A DNA stretch of 64,000 bases. It comes from Streptomyces venezuelae. Its GTDB lineage: Bacteria; Actinomycetota; Actinomycetes; Streptomycetales; Streptomycetaceae. The stretch is from assembly GCF_008642355.1 (NCBI RefSeq), contig NZ_CP029193.1:6410001-6474000 (forward strand), in the 5' to 3' direction. Position numbers and translations under genes: made by a program. Under the pieces are notes generated by a model, which made no database searches, had not been told where the DNA came from, and saw only the letters and a list, made by a program, of their open reading frames with translations. How positions within the stretch are numbered: position 1 is the first letter of the stretch; each line of letters begins with the position of its first letter. Below, piece after piece: positions 1 through 8,201 of the stretch.

Positions 1-1377
1 CCCGACATCCCGGCGGCGCTCCGGGCGTACGAGGAGGAGCGCCGCCCCGTCGTCGCCTCCACGCAGCGTGCGGCCCGCGCCAGCCTGGAGTGGTTCGAGC
101 GGCTGCCGGACCACCTCGACCAGCCCCCGCGCCAGTTCGCGTTCAACCTCCTCACCCGCAGCCGCCGCGTCACCCACGACAACCTGCGCCTGCGCGACGC
201 GGACTTCACCCGCGCGGTCGAGCGCGACTTCGGCTGCCCGGACGGTACGCCGCCGATGTTCACGCCCTTCCGGCTCCGCGACCTGACGCTCCGCAACCGG
301 GTGGTCGTCTCCCCGATGGACATGTACTCCGCCGTGGACGGCGTCCCCGGCGACTTCCACCTGGTCCACCTGGGCGCGCGGGCGCTCGGCGGCGCGGGGC
401 TCGTCATGACCGAGATGGTGTGCGTCAGCGAGCGCGGGCGCATCACGCCGGGCTGCGCGGGGCTGTACACCGACGAGCAGGCCGAGGCGTGGCGCCGCGT
501 CACGGACTTCGTGCACGAACAGGCGCCCGGCGCGGCGATCGGCCTGCAGCTCGGGCACTCCGGCCGCAAGGGCTCCACGAAGCGGATGTGGGAGGGCATC
601 GACGATCCGCTGCCCGACGGCAACTGGCCGCTCGACGCGGCGTCGCCGCTTCCGTACAAGCGGGGCAGCCAGGTTCCCCGTGAACTCTCCCGGGCGGGTC
701 TGACGAAGATCCGTGAGCGGTTCGTGTCGGCGGCGCGGCGTGCCGACCGGGCGGGCTTCGACCTCCTCGAACTCCACGCCGCGCACGGGTACTTGCTGTC
801 GGGCTTCCTCTCCCCGCTCACGAACCGCCGCACGGACGCGTACGGGGGCGACCTGCCGGGTCGCCTGCGCTACCCCCTGGAGGTCTTCGACGCGGTGCGG
901 GAGGTGTGGCCCGCCGGTAAGCCCATGACGGTCCGCATCTCGGCGACGGACTGGGCGGAGGGGGGTACGACGGCGGAGGACGCGGTGGAGATCGCGCGGG
1001 CGTTCGCGGGGCGCGGCGCGGATGCGATCGATGTCTCCACCGGGCAGGTCGTGGCGGACGAGCGCCCGGAGTTCGGACGCTCGTACCAGACGCCGTACGC
1101 GGACCGCATTCGCAACGTGACGGGCGTGCCGGTGATCACGGTGGGCGCGGTGTCGTCGTGGGACGACGTGAATTCCCTGCTCCTGGCGGGGCGCACGGAT
1201 CTGTGCGCGCTGGCCCGCCCTCACCTGTACGACCCTCACTGGACGTTGCACGCGGCGGCGGAGCAGGGGTATGCCGGTGAGGCGGCACCGTGGCCCCTCC
1301 AGTACCGGGCGGGGAGCCGCCGCCCGCAGACGGGGCGCACGGACGCGCCGAAGCAGAGACTGCAACTGCCCGTGTGA
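1..1377 (+). CDS. Bifunctional aryl-CoA monooxygenase / NADH:flavin oxidoreductase, C-terminal part (5' end outside window)
   Basis: The reading frame is open from base 1, so only the C-terminal 458 residues are present. The first ~80 residues ([21 protein letters not shown]) match the end of an FAD-monooxygenase domain. From about residue 86 ([21 protein letters not shown]) it is an old-yellow-enzyme TIM barrel with the family's [16 protein letters not shown] and [10 protein letters not shown] segments. This two-domain layout is that of anthraniloyl-CoA monooxygenase/reductase and salicylyl-CoA 5-hydroxylase, which hydroxylate and partly reduce the aryl-CoA ring. The nearby aryl-CoA ligase, acyl-CoA dehydrogenase, RidA and PaaX genes fit that role. 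The domain assignment is confident. The exact substrate, 2-aminobenzoyl-CoA, is inferred from context. Confidence 0.85.
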   Translation, partial: PDIPAALRAYEEERRPVVASTQRAARASLEWFERLPDHLDQPPRQFAFNLLTRSRRVTHDNLRLRDADFTRAVERDFGCPDGTPPMFTPFRLRDLTLRNRVVVSPMDMYSAVDGVPGDFHLVHLGARALGGAGLVMTEMVCVSERGRITPGCAGLYTDEQAEAWRRVTDFVHEQAPGAAIGLQLGHSGRKGSTKRMWEGIDDPLPDGNWPLDAASPLPYKRGSQVPRELSRAGLTKIRERFVSAARRADRAGFDLLELHAAHGYLLSGFLSPLTNRRTDAYGGDLPGRLRYPLEVFDAVREVWPAGKPMTVRISATDWAEGGTTAEDAVEIARAFAGRGADAIDVSTGQVVADERPEFGRSYQTPYADRIRNVTGVPVITVGAVSSWDDVNSLLLAGRTDLCALARPHLYDPHWTLHAAAEQGYAGEAAPWPLQYRAGSRRPQTGRTDAPKQRLQLPV

Positions 1378-1398
1378 CGTCGGGTGCGGGTGGTGTGC

Positions 1399-1944
1399 TC
1401 AGCGGGTTGTGGTGATCCTGATCTCGGCCAGCGTGCCCTCGCCCCGTAGTCCTACCGCGCCCGGCCCGGTACGACGTGCGCAGTCCAGGCGGGCGAGTGC
1501 GGTATCCGGGGCGACCAGAGCGAGGCCCTCCGTGAGGGGCATGACGAGGAGGATCTCGTCCGGCCCGCTCACCGCCTCAGCCGTGGCGGTGACGGTGACG
1601 ATTCGTACCCGTGCCGCCGCCCGGCCCCGGCGCGTCATCACGTTCAGGTTGCGCACCGGGCCATTCGGCAGGTGGCAATCCGTCGGTGCGTCGCCGGGGA
1701 AGGCGAACGGGGTCAGGGGTGCGACCCGCTGCCGCGTGCCGGAGACCGTCAGCAGCATGCCCTCGCCCTCGACCGGGGTGATCACGCGGTCCGTCTCGGG
1801 GAAGTGGGAGAAGGGGCCGTCCCCGGCCACGTCCGCCACGCTCACCCGCCAGGCCGCGCCCTCCGCGACCTCCCTGGTCGTACCGCCGCCGTTCCTCCAT
1901 GGAACGGTGCGGTACGCGGTCCAGCGCAGCAGTTCTTCGTTCAT
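1399..1944 (-). CDS. HutD/Ves family protein
   Basis: A 181-residue cupin-like protein beginning MNEELLRWTAYRTVPWRNGGGTT. The W(R/K)NGGG(T/V)T(R/K)E motif near residue 16 is the signature of the HutD/Ves family. Later segments (GPFSHFPETDRVITPVEGEGM, MTRRGRAAARV) also fit. Family members often sit beside histidine-utilisation genes, but none is visible here. The biochemical role of the family is poorly defined. It lies 9 bases downstream of the PaaX-type gene on the same strand, so it may be co-transcribed with it. The start gives the normal family N-terminus. Confidence 0.8.
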   Translation of the reverse strand: MNEELLRWTAYRTVPWRNGGGTTREVAEGAAWRVSVADVAGDGPFSHFPETDRVITPVEGEGMLLTVSGTRQRVAPLTPFAFPGDAPTDCHLPNGPVRNLNVMTRRGRAAARVRIVTVTATAEAVSGPDEILLVMPLTEGLALVAPDTALARLDCARRTGPGAVGLRGEGTLAEIRITTTR

Positions 1945-1953
1945 CGGCGCAGT

Positions 1954-2769
1954 CTAGGCGGGGTGCACGAACCGCGCGCCCGGCTCCCTCAGGCGTTCGT
2001 CCAGGGCCGCGAACACCGCCGCCGAGCGGGCGCCCGGCCAGTCCGCGGGCAGCAGCGCGGGAGGCAGGCCCGGGTCCGCGTAGGGGAGTTGGCGCCAGGA
2101 GTCCAGGGCGAGGAGGTAGTCGCGGTACGCCTCCTCGGCGGCGGCGGAGTCGGGGGCGCCGCGGGACTCCCACGTGCGGAGCACCGGCTCATGGCGGTCC
2201 AGGAACGCCTCGTGCTGCTTGGCCAGGGAGGCCAGGTCCCACCAGCGGGCCACCGCCTCCGGTGTCGGGGTGAACCCGAGGTGTTCACCTCGGAACAGGT
2301 CGACGTACGGAGCGAGTTGGAGGCGGGTCAGCGTGTGCCTGGTCTCGGAGTAGAGGTGTGCGGGGGCGATCCAGACGCCCGGCGCCGCCGTGCCGAAGCC
2401 GAGGCCCGCGAGGCGGGACCGCAGGACGTGCCGCTTGGCGCGTTCCGCCTCGGGGACGGAGAAGACGGCCAGGACCCAGCCCTCCCCGTGATCCGCCCCC
2501 GCGCCGTAGATGCGGCGGTCGCCGTCCTCCAGGAGCTGGCGGGCGTCGGGCGAGAGCGCGTACCCCGCGGCGCCCCCCTCCGTACGTCCCGGCACGAGCA
2601 GTCCGCGCCGCTTCAGGCGGGACACCGACGACCGCACGGACGGCGCGTCGACGCCGACCGGCGCGAGGAGGCGCACCAGCTCGGCGACCGGCACGGGGCC
2701 GGGCGCGGCCCGGCCGTAGGCGCCGTAGAACGTGACGATCAGGGACCGTGGAGTGTGCTGCTCGGACAC
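1954..2769 (-). CDS. PaaX-type transcriptional repressor
   Basis: A 271-residue regulator with a GTG start. The N-terminal winged helix (PRSLIVTFYGAYGR..VPVAELVRLLAPVGVDAPSVRSSVSRLKRRGLL) is the PaaX pattern of a paralogous HTH with a strongly basic recognition helix. The central part and the C-terminal AYRDYLLALDSWRQLPYADPGLPPALLPADWPG match the PaaX C-domain. PaaX proteins repress aromatic acyl-CoA catabolism and are released by an aryl-CoA. The gene starts 4 bases after the ligase stop and shares its orientation, so it is very likely in the ligase operon and controls this group. The ligand is inferred to be an aryl-CoA made by the ligase. Confidence 0.85.
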   Translation of the reverse strand: MSEQHTPRSLIVTFYGAYGRAAPGPVPVAELVRLLAPVGVDAPSVRSSVSRLKRRGLLVPGRTEGGAAGYALSPDARQLLEDGDRRIYGAGADHGEGWVLAVFSVPEAERAKRHVLRSRLAGLGFGTAAPGVWIAPAHLYSETRHTLTRLQLAPYVDLFRGEHLGFTPTPEAVARWWDLASLAKQHEAFLDRHEPVLRTWESRGAPDSAAAEEAYRDYLLALDSWRQLPYADPGLPPALLPADWPGARSAAVFAALDERLREPGARFVHPA

Positions 2770-2773
2770 GTGA

Positions 2774-4429
2774 TCACTCTACGGGCCCGGAGTCGCCCGG
2801 CACCCGGCCGCGCAGCCGGAAGCGCTGGAGCTTGCCCGTCGCGGTGCGGGGCAGCGCGTCCAGGAAGACGATCTCGCGCGGGCATTTGTAGGGCACGAGT
2901 TCCCCCTTCACGAACTCCCGCAGCCGGTCCGCGTCCGCCTCGGCGCCCGCGCGCAGCACCACGTACGCCACGGCCACCTGCCCGCGCAGCTCGTCGGGGC
3001 GGCCCACCACCGCCGTCTCCGCCACGTCGGGGTGGCGGAGGAGGGCGTCCTCGACCTCGGGGCCCGCGATGTTGTACCCGGCGGAGATGATCATGTCGTC
3101 CGCGCGGGCGACGTACCGGAAGTAGCCGTCGGCGTCCCTGACGTACGTGTCGCCGGTGATGTTCCAGCCGTGCCGTACGTACTGGAGCTGCCGCTCGTCG
3201 GAGAGGTAGCGGCAGCCGACCGGGCCGCGCACCGCGAGGAGCCCGGGTTCGCCGTCCGGCAGCGGCGCCCCGGAATCGTCGACCACGCGCGCGTGCCACC
3301 CGGGGACGGGCAGCCCGGTCGTGCCGGGCCGGATCGCGTCGTCGGCGGCGGAGATGAAGATGTGCAGCAGCTCGGTCGCGCCGATGCCGTTGATGATGCG
3401 GTGCCCGGTGCGCCGCTGCCAGCTCTGCCAGGTCGCCGCGGGCAGGTTCTCACCCGCGGAGACGCACCGCCGCAGCGAGGAGACGTCGTGCGCGTCGAGC
3501 TCGTCCAGCATCGTGCGGTAGGCGGTCGGGGCGGTGAAGAGGACGCTGATCCCGTGCCGCCCGATCGCCGGCAGCAACTGCTTGGGCCCCGCCTGTTCGA
3601 GCAGGACCGACGAGGCGCCGAAGCGCAGCGGGAAGACGACGAGACCGCCGAGTCCGAAGGTGAAGCCGAGGGGCGGGCTGCCCGCGAACACGTCGTCCGG
3701 CGTCGGCTTCAGGACGTGCCGCGCGAACGTGTCGGCGATGGCGAGCACGTCGCGGTGGAAGTGCATGCAGCCCTTGGGGCGGCCCGTCGTGCCGGAGGTG
3801 AACGCGATCAGCGCGACGTCGTCGGCCGCCGTGTCCACCGCTTCGTACCGCTCGGGGTGCCGGGCGGCCCGCGCGAGGAGGTCGTCGGGGCCCCCGCCGC
3901 CGTACGTGGTGACGTTCAGGCCCGGCACACCGGCCTTGATCAGGTCGTCGACCGACCGGACGTCGCAGAGCGCGTGCCGCACCTCGGCGATCTCGCACAT
4001 CGTGGCGAGCTCCTGCGCGCGCTGCTGGGCGAGGACGGTCACGGCGACCGCCCCGGCCTTCATCACGGCGAGCCAGCAGGCGGCGAGCCACGGCGTGGTC
4101 GGCCCGCGCAGCAGGACGCGCTCGCCCGGCCGTACGTCCAGGTCGGCGGTGAGCACGTGCGCGATCCGGTCGACGTGCCGCCGCAGCGCGCCGTACGTCC
4201 AGGTCTCGCCGGACGCGGCGTGGAAGGCGGGGCGTTCGGCGCCGAATCGTTCGGCGGACCGGTCGAGGAGCTCCGTGCCGCAGTTGAGGCGGTCGGGGTA
4301 GTGCAGTTCGGGGCGGTCGTGGACCAGGGCGGGCCACTGCTCGCGCGGCGGGAGATGGTCCCGGGCGAACGTGTCGACGTGGCCGGACGGTATCGGTCCC
4401 GCGTTGGCTGGACTGCCGGTCGGTTCCAT
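2774..4429 (-). CDS. Aryl-CoA ligase (2-aminobenzoate/benzoate-CoA ligase family)
   Basis: A 551-residue ANL-superfamily ligase. The phosphate-binding loop IAFTSGTTGRPKG lies near residue 210. The A5-type motif NGIGATELLHIFISA near residue 355 is typical of benzoate/aminobenzoate-CoA ligases. The hinge and C-terminal motifs GDTYVRDADGYFRYVARADDMI and the lysine in LPRTATGKLQRFRLR complete the domain. It should form an aryl-adenylate and then the CoA thioester used by the monooxygenase at the left edge. It is divergent from the acyl-CoA dehydrogenase gene, with about 110 bases between the starts for a control region. Benzoate versus 2-aminobenzoate specificity cannot be settled by eye; the neighbours favour 2-aminobenzoate. 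Confidence 0.85.
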   Translation of the reverse strand: MEPTGSPANAGPIPSGHVDTFARDHLPPREQWPALVHDRPELHYPDRLNCGTELLDRSAERFGAERPAFHAASGETWTYGALRRHVDRIAHVLTADLDVRPGERVLLRGPTTPWLAACWLAVMKAGAVAVTVLAQQRAQELATMCEIAEVRHALCDVRSVDDLIKAGVPGLNVTTYGGGGPDDLLARAARHPERYEAVDTAADDVALIAFTSGTTGRPKGCMHFHRDVLAIADTFARHVLKPTPDDVFAGSPPLGFTFGLGGLVVFPLRFGASSVLLEQAGPKQLLPAIGRHGISVLFTAPTAYRTMLDELDAHDVSSLRRCVSAGENLPAATWQSWQRRTGHRIINGIGATELLHIFISAADDAIRPGTTGLPVPGWHARVVDDSGAPLPDGEPGLLAVRGPVGCRYLSDERQLQYVRHGWNITGDTYVRDADGYFRYVARADDMIISAGYNIAGPEVEDALLRHPDVAETAVVGRPDELRGQVAVAYVVLRAGAEADADRLREFVKGELVPYKCPREIVFLDALPRTATGKLQRFRLRGRVPGDSGPVE

Positions 4430-4538
4430 GGCGGCTCTGCCCCCTTGCCTGCCGGACGGGCGCTGTGGTGGGCTCGCTCCATGAGCGTATCGTGATGGTG
4501 ACGACAGTCAACGGTGCGCGATAAAGGAGGGGACCGGG

Positions 4539-5744
4539 ATGACGGCATTCTCGCTCAATCCTGAACAAACCGCCCGTTGCGCGGAGCTGCGGACGCTCGC
4601 CGCCGAGCGTCTGCGTCCCCTGGCGGAGAAGGGCGAGCCCGGCCATGTGAACCGGCCACTGGTCACGGCGCTGGGTGAATTCGGGCTGCTGGACGGGCTG
4701 TTCGAGGGGGGAGGTGCCGGTGCGGGGCCTCCCGGCGGGGCGTCGTCCGGCGCCCTCGACCTCTGCCTGACCCGGGAATCACTCGCGTACGCCTGCACGG
4801 AGGCGGAGACCGCCTTCGCCCTGCAAGGGCTCGGCGCCCACCCCGTGCACGCCCACGGCACGCCCGAGCAGCGGGAACGGTGGCTCCCGCCGGTCCGCGC
4901 CGGGCACGCCGTCGCGGCCTTCGCGCTCTCCGAGCCGGGCGCGGGTTCGGACGCCGCGGCCCTGAGCCTCGCGGCGGAGCGGGACGGCTCCGGGGGCTGG
5001 CGCCTCACCGGCGAGAAGTGCTGGATCTCCAACGCGCCCGAGGCCGACTTCTACAGCGTCTTCGCCCGTACGTCGCCGGGCGCGGGCTCCCGCGGCGTCA
5101 CCGCGTTCCTGGTCCCCGCCGACCGCGCGGGCCTCACCGGCACCCCGCTCGACATGCTCTCCCCGCACCCCATCGGCGCCCTCGCCTTCGACGGCGTACG
5201 GGTCGGCGAGGAGGACGTGCTCGGGGAGGTCGACCGCGGCTTCCGGGTCGCGATGACGACACTGAACCGGTTCCGGCCGAGCGTCGGCGCGTTCGCCGTC
5301 GGCATGGCGCGGGCCGCGCTCGACGCGACACTCGCGCACACCGCCGAACGGACCGCGTTCGGCGGCCCGTTGAAGGACCTGCAATCGGTGGGCCACCAGG
5401 TCGCCGAGATGGCGACGCGCACGGAGGCGGCCCGCCTGATGGTGTACGCGGCAGCGGCGGCGTACGACGGCGAGGGGCCGCAGAGCCCCGGCATCGCCCG
5501 CCGCGCGGCGATGGCGAAACTCATCGCCACGGAGACCGCGCAGTACGTGGTCGACGCGGCGGTCCAGCTGCACGGCGCCCGCGCGCTGCGCCGCGGCCAC
5601 CTCCTCGAACACCTCTACCGCGAGGTGCGCGCGCCCCGCATCTACGAGGGCGCGAGCGAGGTCCAGCGCACCATCATCGCCAAGGAGCTGTACGCCGGGG
5701 TGGACGCCCCGACGTTCGCCCACGAGGAGGAGCCGCCCGCATGA
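4539..5744 (+). CDS. Acyl-CoA dehydrogenase
   Basis: A 401-residue flavin dehydrogenase. The FAD/substrate segments AAFALSEPGAGSDAAAL and TGEKCWISNAPEADFYSVFART lie near residues 125-180. The C-terminal catalytic-Glu region reads APRIYEGASEVQRTIIAKELYAG. A very strong ribosome site (aaaggagggg, 4524-4533) precedes the ATG. It probably oxidises a ring-reduced or ring-opened CoA thioester in the same aryl-CoA pathway. Its stop overlaps the RidA start (ATGA at 5741-5744), so the two are translationally coupled. The general family is certain; the physiological substrate is not visible. Confidence 0.88.
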   Translation: MTAFSLNPEQTARCAELRTLAAERLRPLAEKGEPGHVNRPLVTALGEFGLLDGLFEGGGAGAGPPGGASSGALDLCLTRESLAYACTEAETAFALQGLGAHPVHAHGTPEQRERWLPPVRAGHAVAAFALSEPGAGSDAAALSLAAERDGSGGWRLTGEKCWISNAPEADFYSVFARTSPGAGSRGVTAFLVPADRAGLTGTPLDMLSPHPIGALAFDGVRVGEEDVLGEVDRGFRVAMTTLNRFRPSVGAFAVGMARAALDATLAHTAERTAFGGPLKDLQSVGHQVAEMATRTEAARLMVYAAAAAYDGEGPQSPGIARRAAMAKLIATETAQYVVDAAVQLHGARALRRGHLLEHLYREVRAPRIYEGASEVQRTIIAKELYAGVDAPTFAHEEEPPA

Positions 5745-6148
5745 GCGACAGCCACCTGCACCGCGTCAACCCCGCCGAACTCTCGCCGCCCACGGGCTTC
5801 TCGCACGCCGTCACCGCGACGGGCTCCCGGCTCGTCTTCCTCGCCGGGCAGACCGCGCTGGACAGCGAGGGCGAGATCACCGGTGCGACCCTGCCCGAGC
5901 AGTTCGAGCGGGCCCTCACCAACCTCCTGACCGCCCTGCGCCACGCGGGCGGCACCCCGGCCGACCTCGCGCGCGTCACGGTCTACGCCACGGACGTCGC
6001 CGACTACCGCGCCTGCGCCGGCGAGCTGGGCCGGATCTGGAAGAGGCTGGCGGGCCGCGACTATCCGGCCATGGCGGTGGTGGGCGTCGTCAGGCTGTGG
6101 GACGAGGAGGCCTTGGTGGAGCTCGACGGAACGGCCGTGCTCGCCTGA
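5741..6148 (+). CDS. RidA/YjgF family imine deaminase
   Basis: A 135-residue RidA protein (MSDSHLHRVNPAELSPPTGFSHAV), with the LVFLAGQTALDSEGEI core and C-terminal DYPAMAVVGVVRLWDEEALVELDGTAV. RidA-family trimers hydrolyse reactive enamine/imine intermediates. In a 2-aminobenzoate pathway such a protein could release ammonia from an imine formed after ring hydroxylation and reduction, which fits its coupling to the dehydrogenase. The canonical RidA arginine (the family's NPVAR-type position) is replaced (DYPAMAVVGV), so it belongs to an Rid subgroup rather than strict RidA. Its 3' end overlaps the convergent small gene by 88 bases. Confidence 0.85.
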   Translation: MSDSHLHRVNPAELSPPTGFSHAVTATGSRLVFLAGQTALDSEGEITGATLPEQFERALTNLLTALRHAGGTPADLARVTVYATDVADYRACAGELGRIWKRLAGRDYPAMAVVGVVRLWDEEALVELDGTAVLA

Positions 6149-6369
6149 CCGCGCACGTCCCGCACGTCCCGCACCGTTCTGGCACGTCGGCGCGCCGAGG
6201 CGAGCGCCTGCTCCAGTGAGCGGGTGCCGGTGATGACGCACAGGGTGTACGTGACGTCGTCGAGCTGTCGGCGCAGCGCCGGGTCGACGGCCGCGCTGCC
6301 GGTCTTCGCGTGGAGGGATTCGTAGCGCTCGACGAGGTCGGCGAGGACGGAAGGGTGTGCCTGCAGCAT
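6061..6369 (-). CDS. Small DUF5133-like protein
   Basis: A 102-residue protein beginning MLQAHPSVLADLVERYESLHAKTG, with a central QLDDVTYTLCVITGTRSLEQALASARR segment. This matches my memory of the Streptomyces DUF5133 family of about 90-residue proteins, function unknown. I chose the ATG at 6369 because an AGGAG lies 7 bases upstream. An upstream in-frame ATG at 6450 would add a non-conserved tail without a ribosome site. The last ~28 codons overlap the convergent RidA gene, and the C-terminal VPSSSTKASSS may be a read-on tail. Confidence 0.65.
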   Translation of the reverse strand: MLQAHPSVLADLVERYESLHAKTGSAAVDPALRRQLDDVTYTLCVITGTRSLEQALASARRRARTVRDVRDVRGQASTAVPSSSTKASSSHSLTTPTTAMAG

Positions 6370-6587
6370 GAACGTACTCCTGGACAGATGTCGGTGGGGG
6401 TACTGGTGGGGGGATCTGATGCCCCTGTTACCCCCGGTTTCCGGTGTCATGCACCGGTCTTTTTCCTGAAAGGCGGAATGCCTGCTACCGGGTGCAACGG
6501 GCGGATCACGGGGTACTCGGCGACGACCGCGGCCACCGGGGTCGTGGGCGACGGAACGTCCGAGAGTTCCGCAGGAGGGGTTACCAC

Positions 6588-7334
6588 GTGCGTACGCGAA
6601 GGGTTTCGGGTGTCATCGGAGCTACGGTGTTCGCGGCGGCGCTGCTGTCGAGCTGTGGCGACAGCGACGACGGAGGCGGCTCGGACAAGCCGTTCGCCAA
6701 GGACAGCGCCGACCAGATCGCTGCCAAGGCGGTGGCGGCCACCAAGGGCGCGGACTCCATGCGCATCAAGGGCGACATGCGGCAGGAGGGGAAGCCGGTC
6801 AGCCTGGACATCGCGGTCGACCAGGAGAAGAACTGCGAGGGGACGATCGGCAGCGGCGGCTCGAAGGCCGAGGTGCGGCACACGAACGGCACCTTGTACA
6901 TGCGCGGCAACGAGCAGTACTGGAAGGCCGCGCTGAAGGACAAGCCGGGTTCCGAGAAGGTCATCTCCAAGGTCGCCGACAAGTGGGTCAAGATGCCCGC
7001 CGACGACGCCTCCGTGTCCGGCCTGTGCGACAAGCAGGGCCTGGTCGCGTCGATGGACGAGAACAAGTCCGAACGCAAGGGCATGAAGAAGGGCGGGACG
7101 ACGTCGGTCGACGGCAAGGACGCGATCGCCCTCACGAAGAAGGGCTCCGGCGGCGAGACGAACACGATGTACGTCGCCACGGAGGGCAAGCCGTACATCC
7201 TCCGCGTCTCCACGAAGGGCGGCGACGCCCCGAACGACGCGACGTTCGGCGACTACGACAAGCCGGTGACTCCGGCGACGCCGGGCAAGGGCGAGACGGT
7301 CGACATGAAGGAACTGGCCGCCTCGGGCCGGTGA
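6588..7334 (+). CDS. Secreted lipoprotein, LppX/LprAFG-like
   Basis: A 248-residue protein from a GTG at 6588, with GGAGGGG 7 bases upstream. The signal peptide MRTRRVSGVIGATVFAAALLSSCGDSDD carries a lipobox (LLSSC), so Cys23 should be lipidated. The mature part (IAAKAVAATKGADSMRIKGDMRQEGKPVSLDIAVDQEKNCEGTI..LYMRGNEQYW) resembles the Streptomyces lipoproteins related to mycobacterial LppX/LprAFG. These have a half-barrel fold that binds lipids or glycolipids. No operon partner is evident. The role at the outer face of the membrane is inferred from the family. Confidence 0.75.
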   Translation: MRTRRVSGVIGATVFAAALLSSCGDSDDGGGSDKPFAKDSADQIAAKAVAATKGADSMRIKGDMRQEGKPVSLDIAVDQEKNCEGTIGSGGSKAEVRHTNGTLYMRGNEQYWKAALKDKPGSEKVISKVADKWVKMPADDASVSGLCDKQGLVASMDENKSERKGMKKGGTTSVDGKDAIALTKKGSGGETNTMYVATEGKPYILRVSTKGGDAPNDATFGDYDKPVTPATPGKGETVDMKELAASGR

Positions 7335-7399
7335 ACGAAGCCCGGGACTGACGTCCCCGGTGTCCGCCGGACCCTGACGCTGCCTCAAGCAGCCCGGCC

Positions 7400-7439
7400 G
7401 CCGCCCCTGTTGCCGTACCCACTCGGTGACGGGGGCGGC
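7400..7439 (+). terminator. Probable terminator after the lipoprotein gene
   Basis: An 8-bp perfect inverted repeat (GCCGCCCC at 7400-7407, GGGGCGGC at 7432-7439) surrounds a 24-base loop that can itself fold (CCG..CGG). It is followed by CTTTCTC. It lies about 65 bases after the lipoprotein stop and just before the long non-coding stretch, as expected for a terminator. The loop is long, so confidence is moderate. Confidence 0.5.
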
Positions 7440-7979
7440 TTTCTCGTGTGAACTCACCTTACGTGGCGGCGAGTTCCTGCCGGGTCGTCCCAAACCTAGG
7501 TGGATCGGCCACGCATATACGATACCGCCCAGTATGGGAAGCGGTACTTCCGGTCGCGGCTGGCCTACTTCACTCGCATCAGGTAGGTTCTCAAAAGATC
7601 TTGCTTTGCGGGCGGACCGTGCCCGTGGAGCAATCAGGTTGCTTATGCGCAGCCAAATCCGCACATGGTGCACCTATCGGGGGGTGGGGACTTGAGACCT
7701 AGCAGACGGATTCCTCTGAGAGCGTCGGCATGGGGGCCCCGTGGCCTCGGCAGGTCGGGGCGAGCGGCTTAGTCCCGCGGAGCCACCGCCCTGTGCGGCG
7801 GCACATCTCCTGATCATCTCTCCGTGCCCCTACATGAGGGTGCCCCCGTCGCGTGACGGATCTCCGCAGCGCACCTTCAAGACATCCATGGCCCCTGCAC
7901 CTTGATGCGGCGGGCTTTCGCGGCGACCCGCGGCCATGGGTCACGTCGTCATGCAATTTTCCGGGAAGTCGAGGAAAAC
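7440..7979 (+). promoter_or_regulatory. 540-base leader region upstream of the biosynthetic operon
   Basis: No convincing gene lies here. Bases 7480-7660 are visibly poorer in GC than the surroundings. A spaced inverted repeat, TACCGC-N12-GCGGTA, lies at 7523-7546 and has the size of a TetR-family or butyrolactone-receptor operator. Further down there is a small repeat AGCAA-N5-TTGCT near 7630-7645 and a CCCT-N5-AGGG element near 7828-7842. The MbtH gene and the long co-directional series of cluster genes follow, so this is the best candidate for the main cluster promoter. I cannot point to a definite -10/-35 pair. Confidence 0.45.
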
Positions 7980-8201
7980 ATGAGCAATCCGTTCGACAAC
8001 GAGGACGGAAGCTACTTCGTGCTCACCAACGAGGAGGGGCAGCACTCCCTCTGGCCTGCCTTCGCCGACATCCCGGCCGGCTGGTCGACGGTCTTCGGCG
8101 CGGCCGACCGGGCGGCGTGCCTGGCGTACGTGGACGCGAACTGGACTGATCTGCGCCCCAGTTCACTCATCGAGGCCACCGGGAACGGCGGCAAGCAGTG
8201 A
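7980..8201 (+). CDS. MbtH-like NRPS accessory protein
   Basis: A 73-residue protein, MSNPFDNEDGSYFVLTNEEGQHSLWP. It has the family signature NxEGQHSLWP..IPAGW and a second conserved stretch, CLAYVDANWTDLRPSSL. MbtH proteins bind adenylation domains and are needed for their folding or activity, so this one should serve the NRPS and/or stand-alone A protein downstream. GAGG lies 5 bases before the ATG. The stop overlaps the next gene's GTG (GTGA at 8198-8201), so it opens the biosynthetic operon. Confidence 0.95.
   Translation: MSNPFDNEDGSYFVLTNEEGQHSLWPAFADIPAGWSTVFGAADRAACLAYVDANWTDLRPSSLIEATGNGGKQ

Noticed and set aside
4430..4538. PaaX operator in the divergent ligase/dehydrogenase promoter
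   Set aside because: A control site is expected, but I found no clear long inverted repeat matching a known PaaX box, so I did not annotate one.
7426..7702. Two small plus-strand ORFs in the leader region before MbtH
   Set aside because: No ribosome site, no family resemblance and atypical composition; the stretch looks regulatory.
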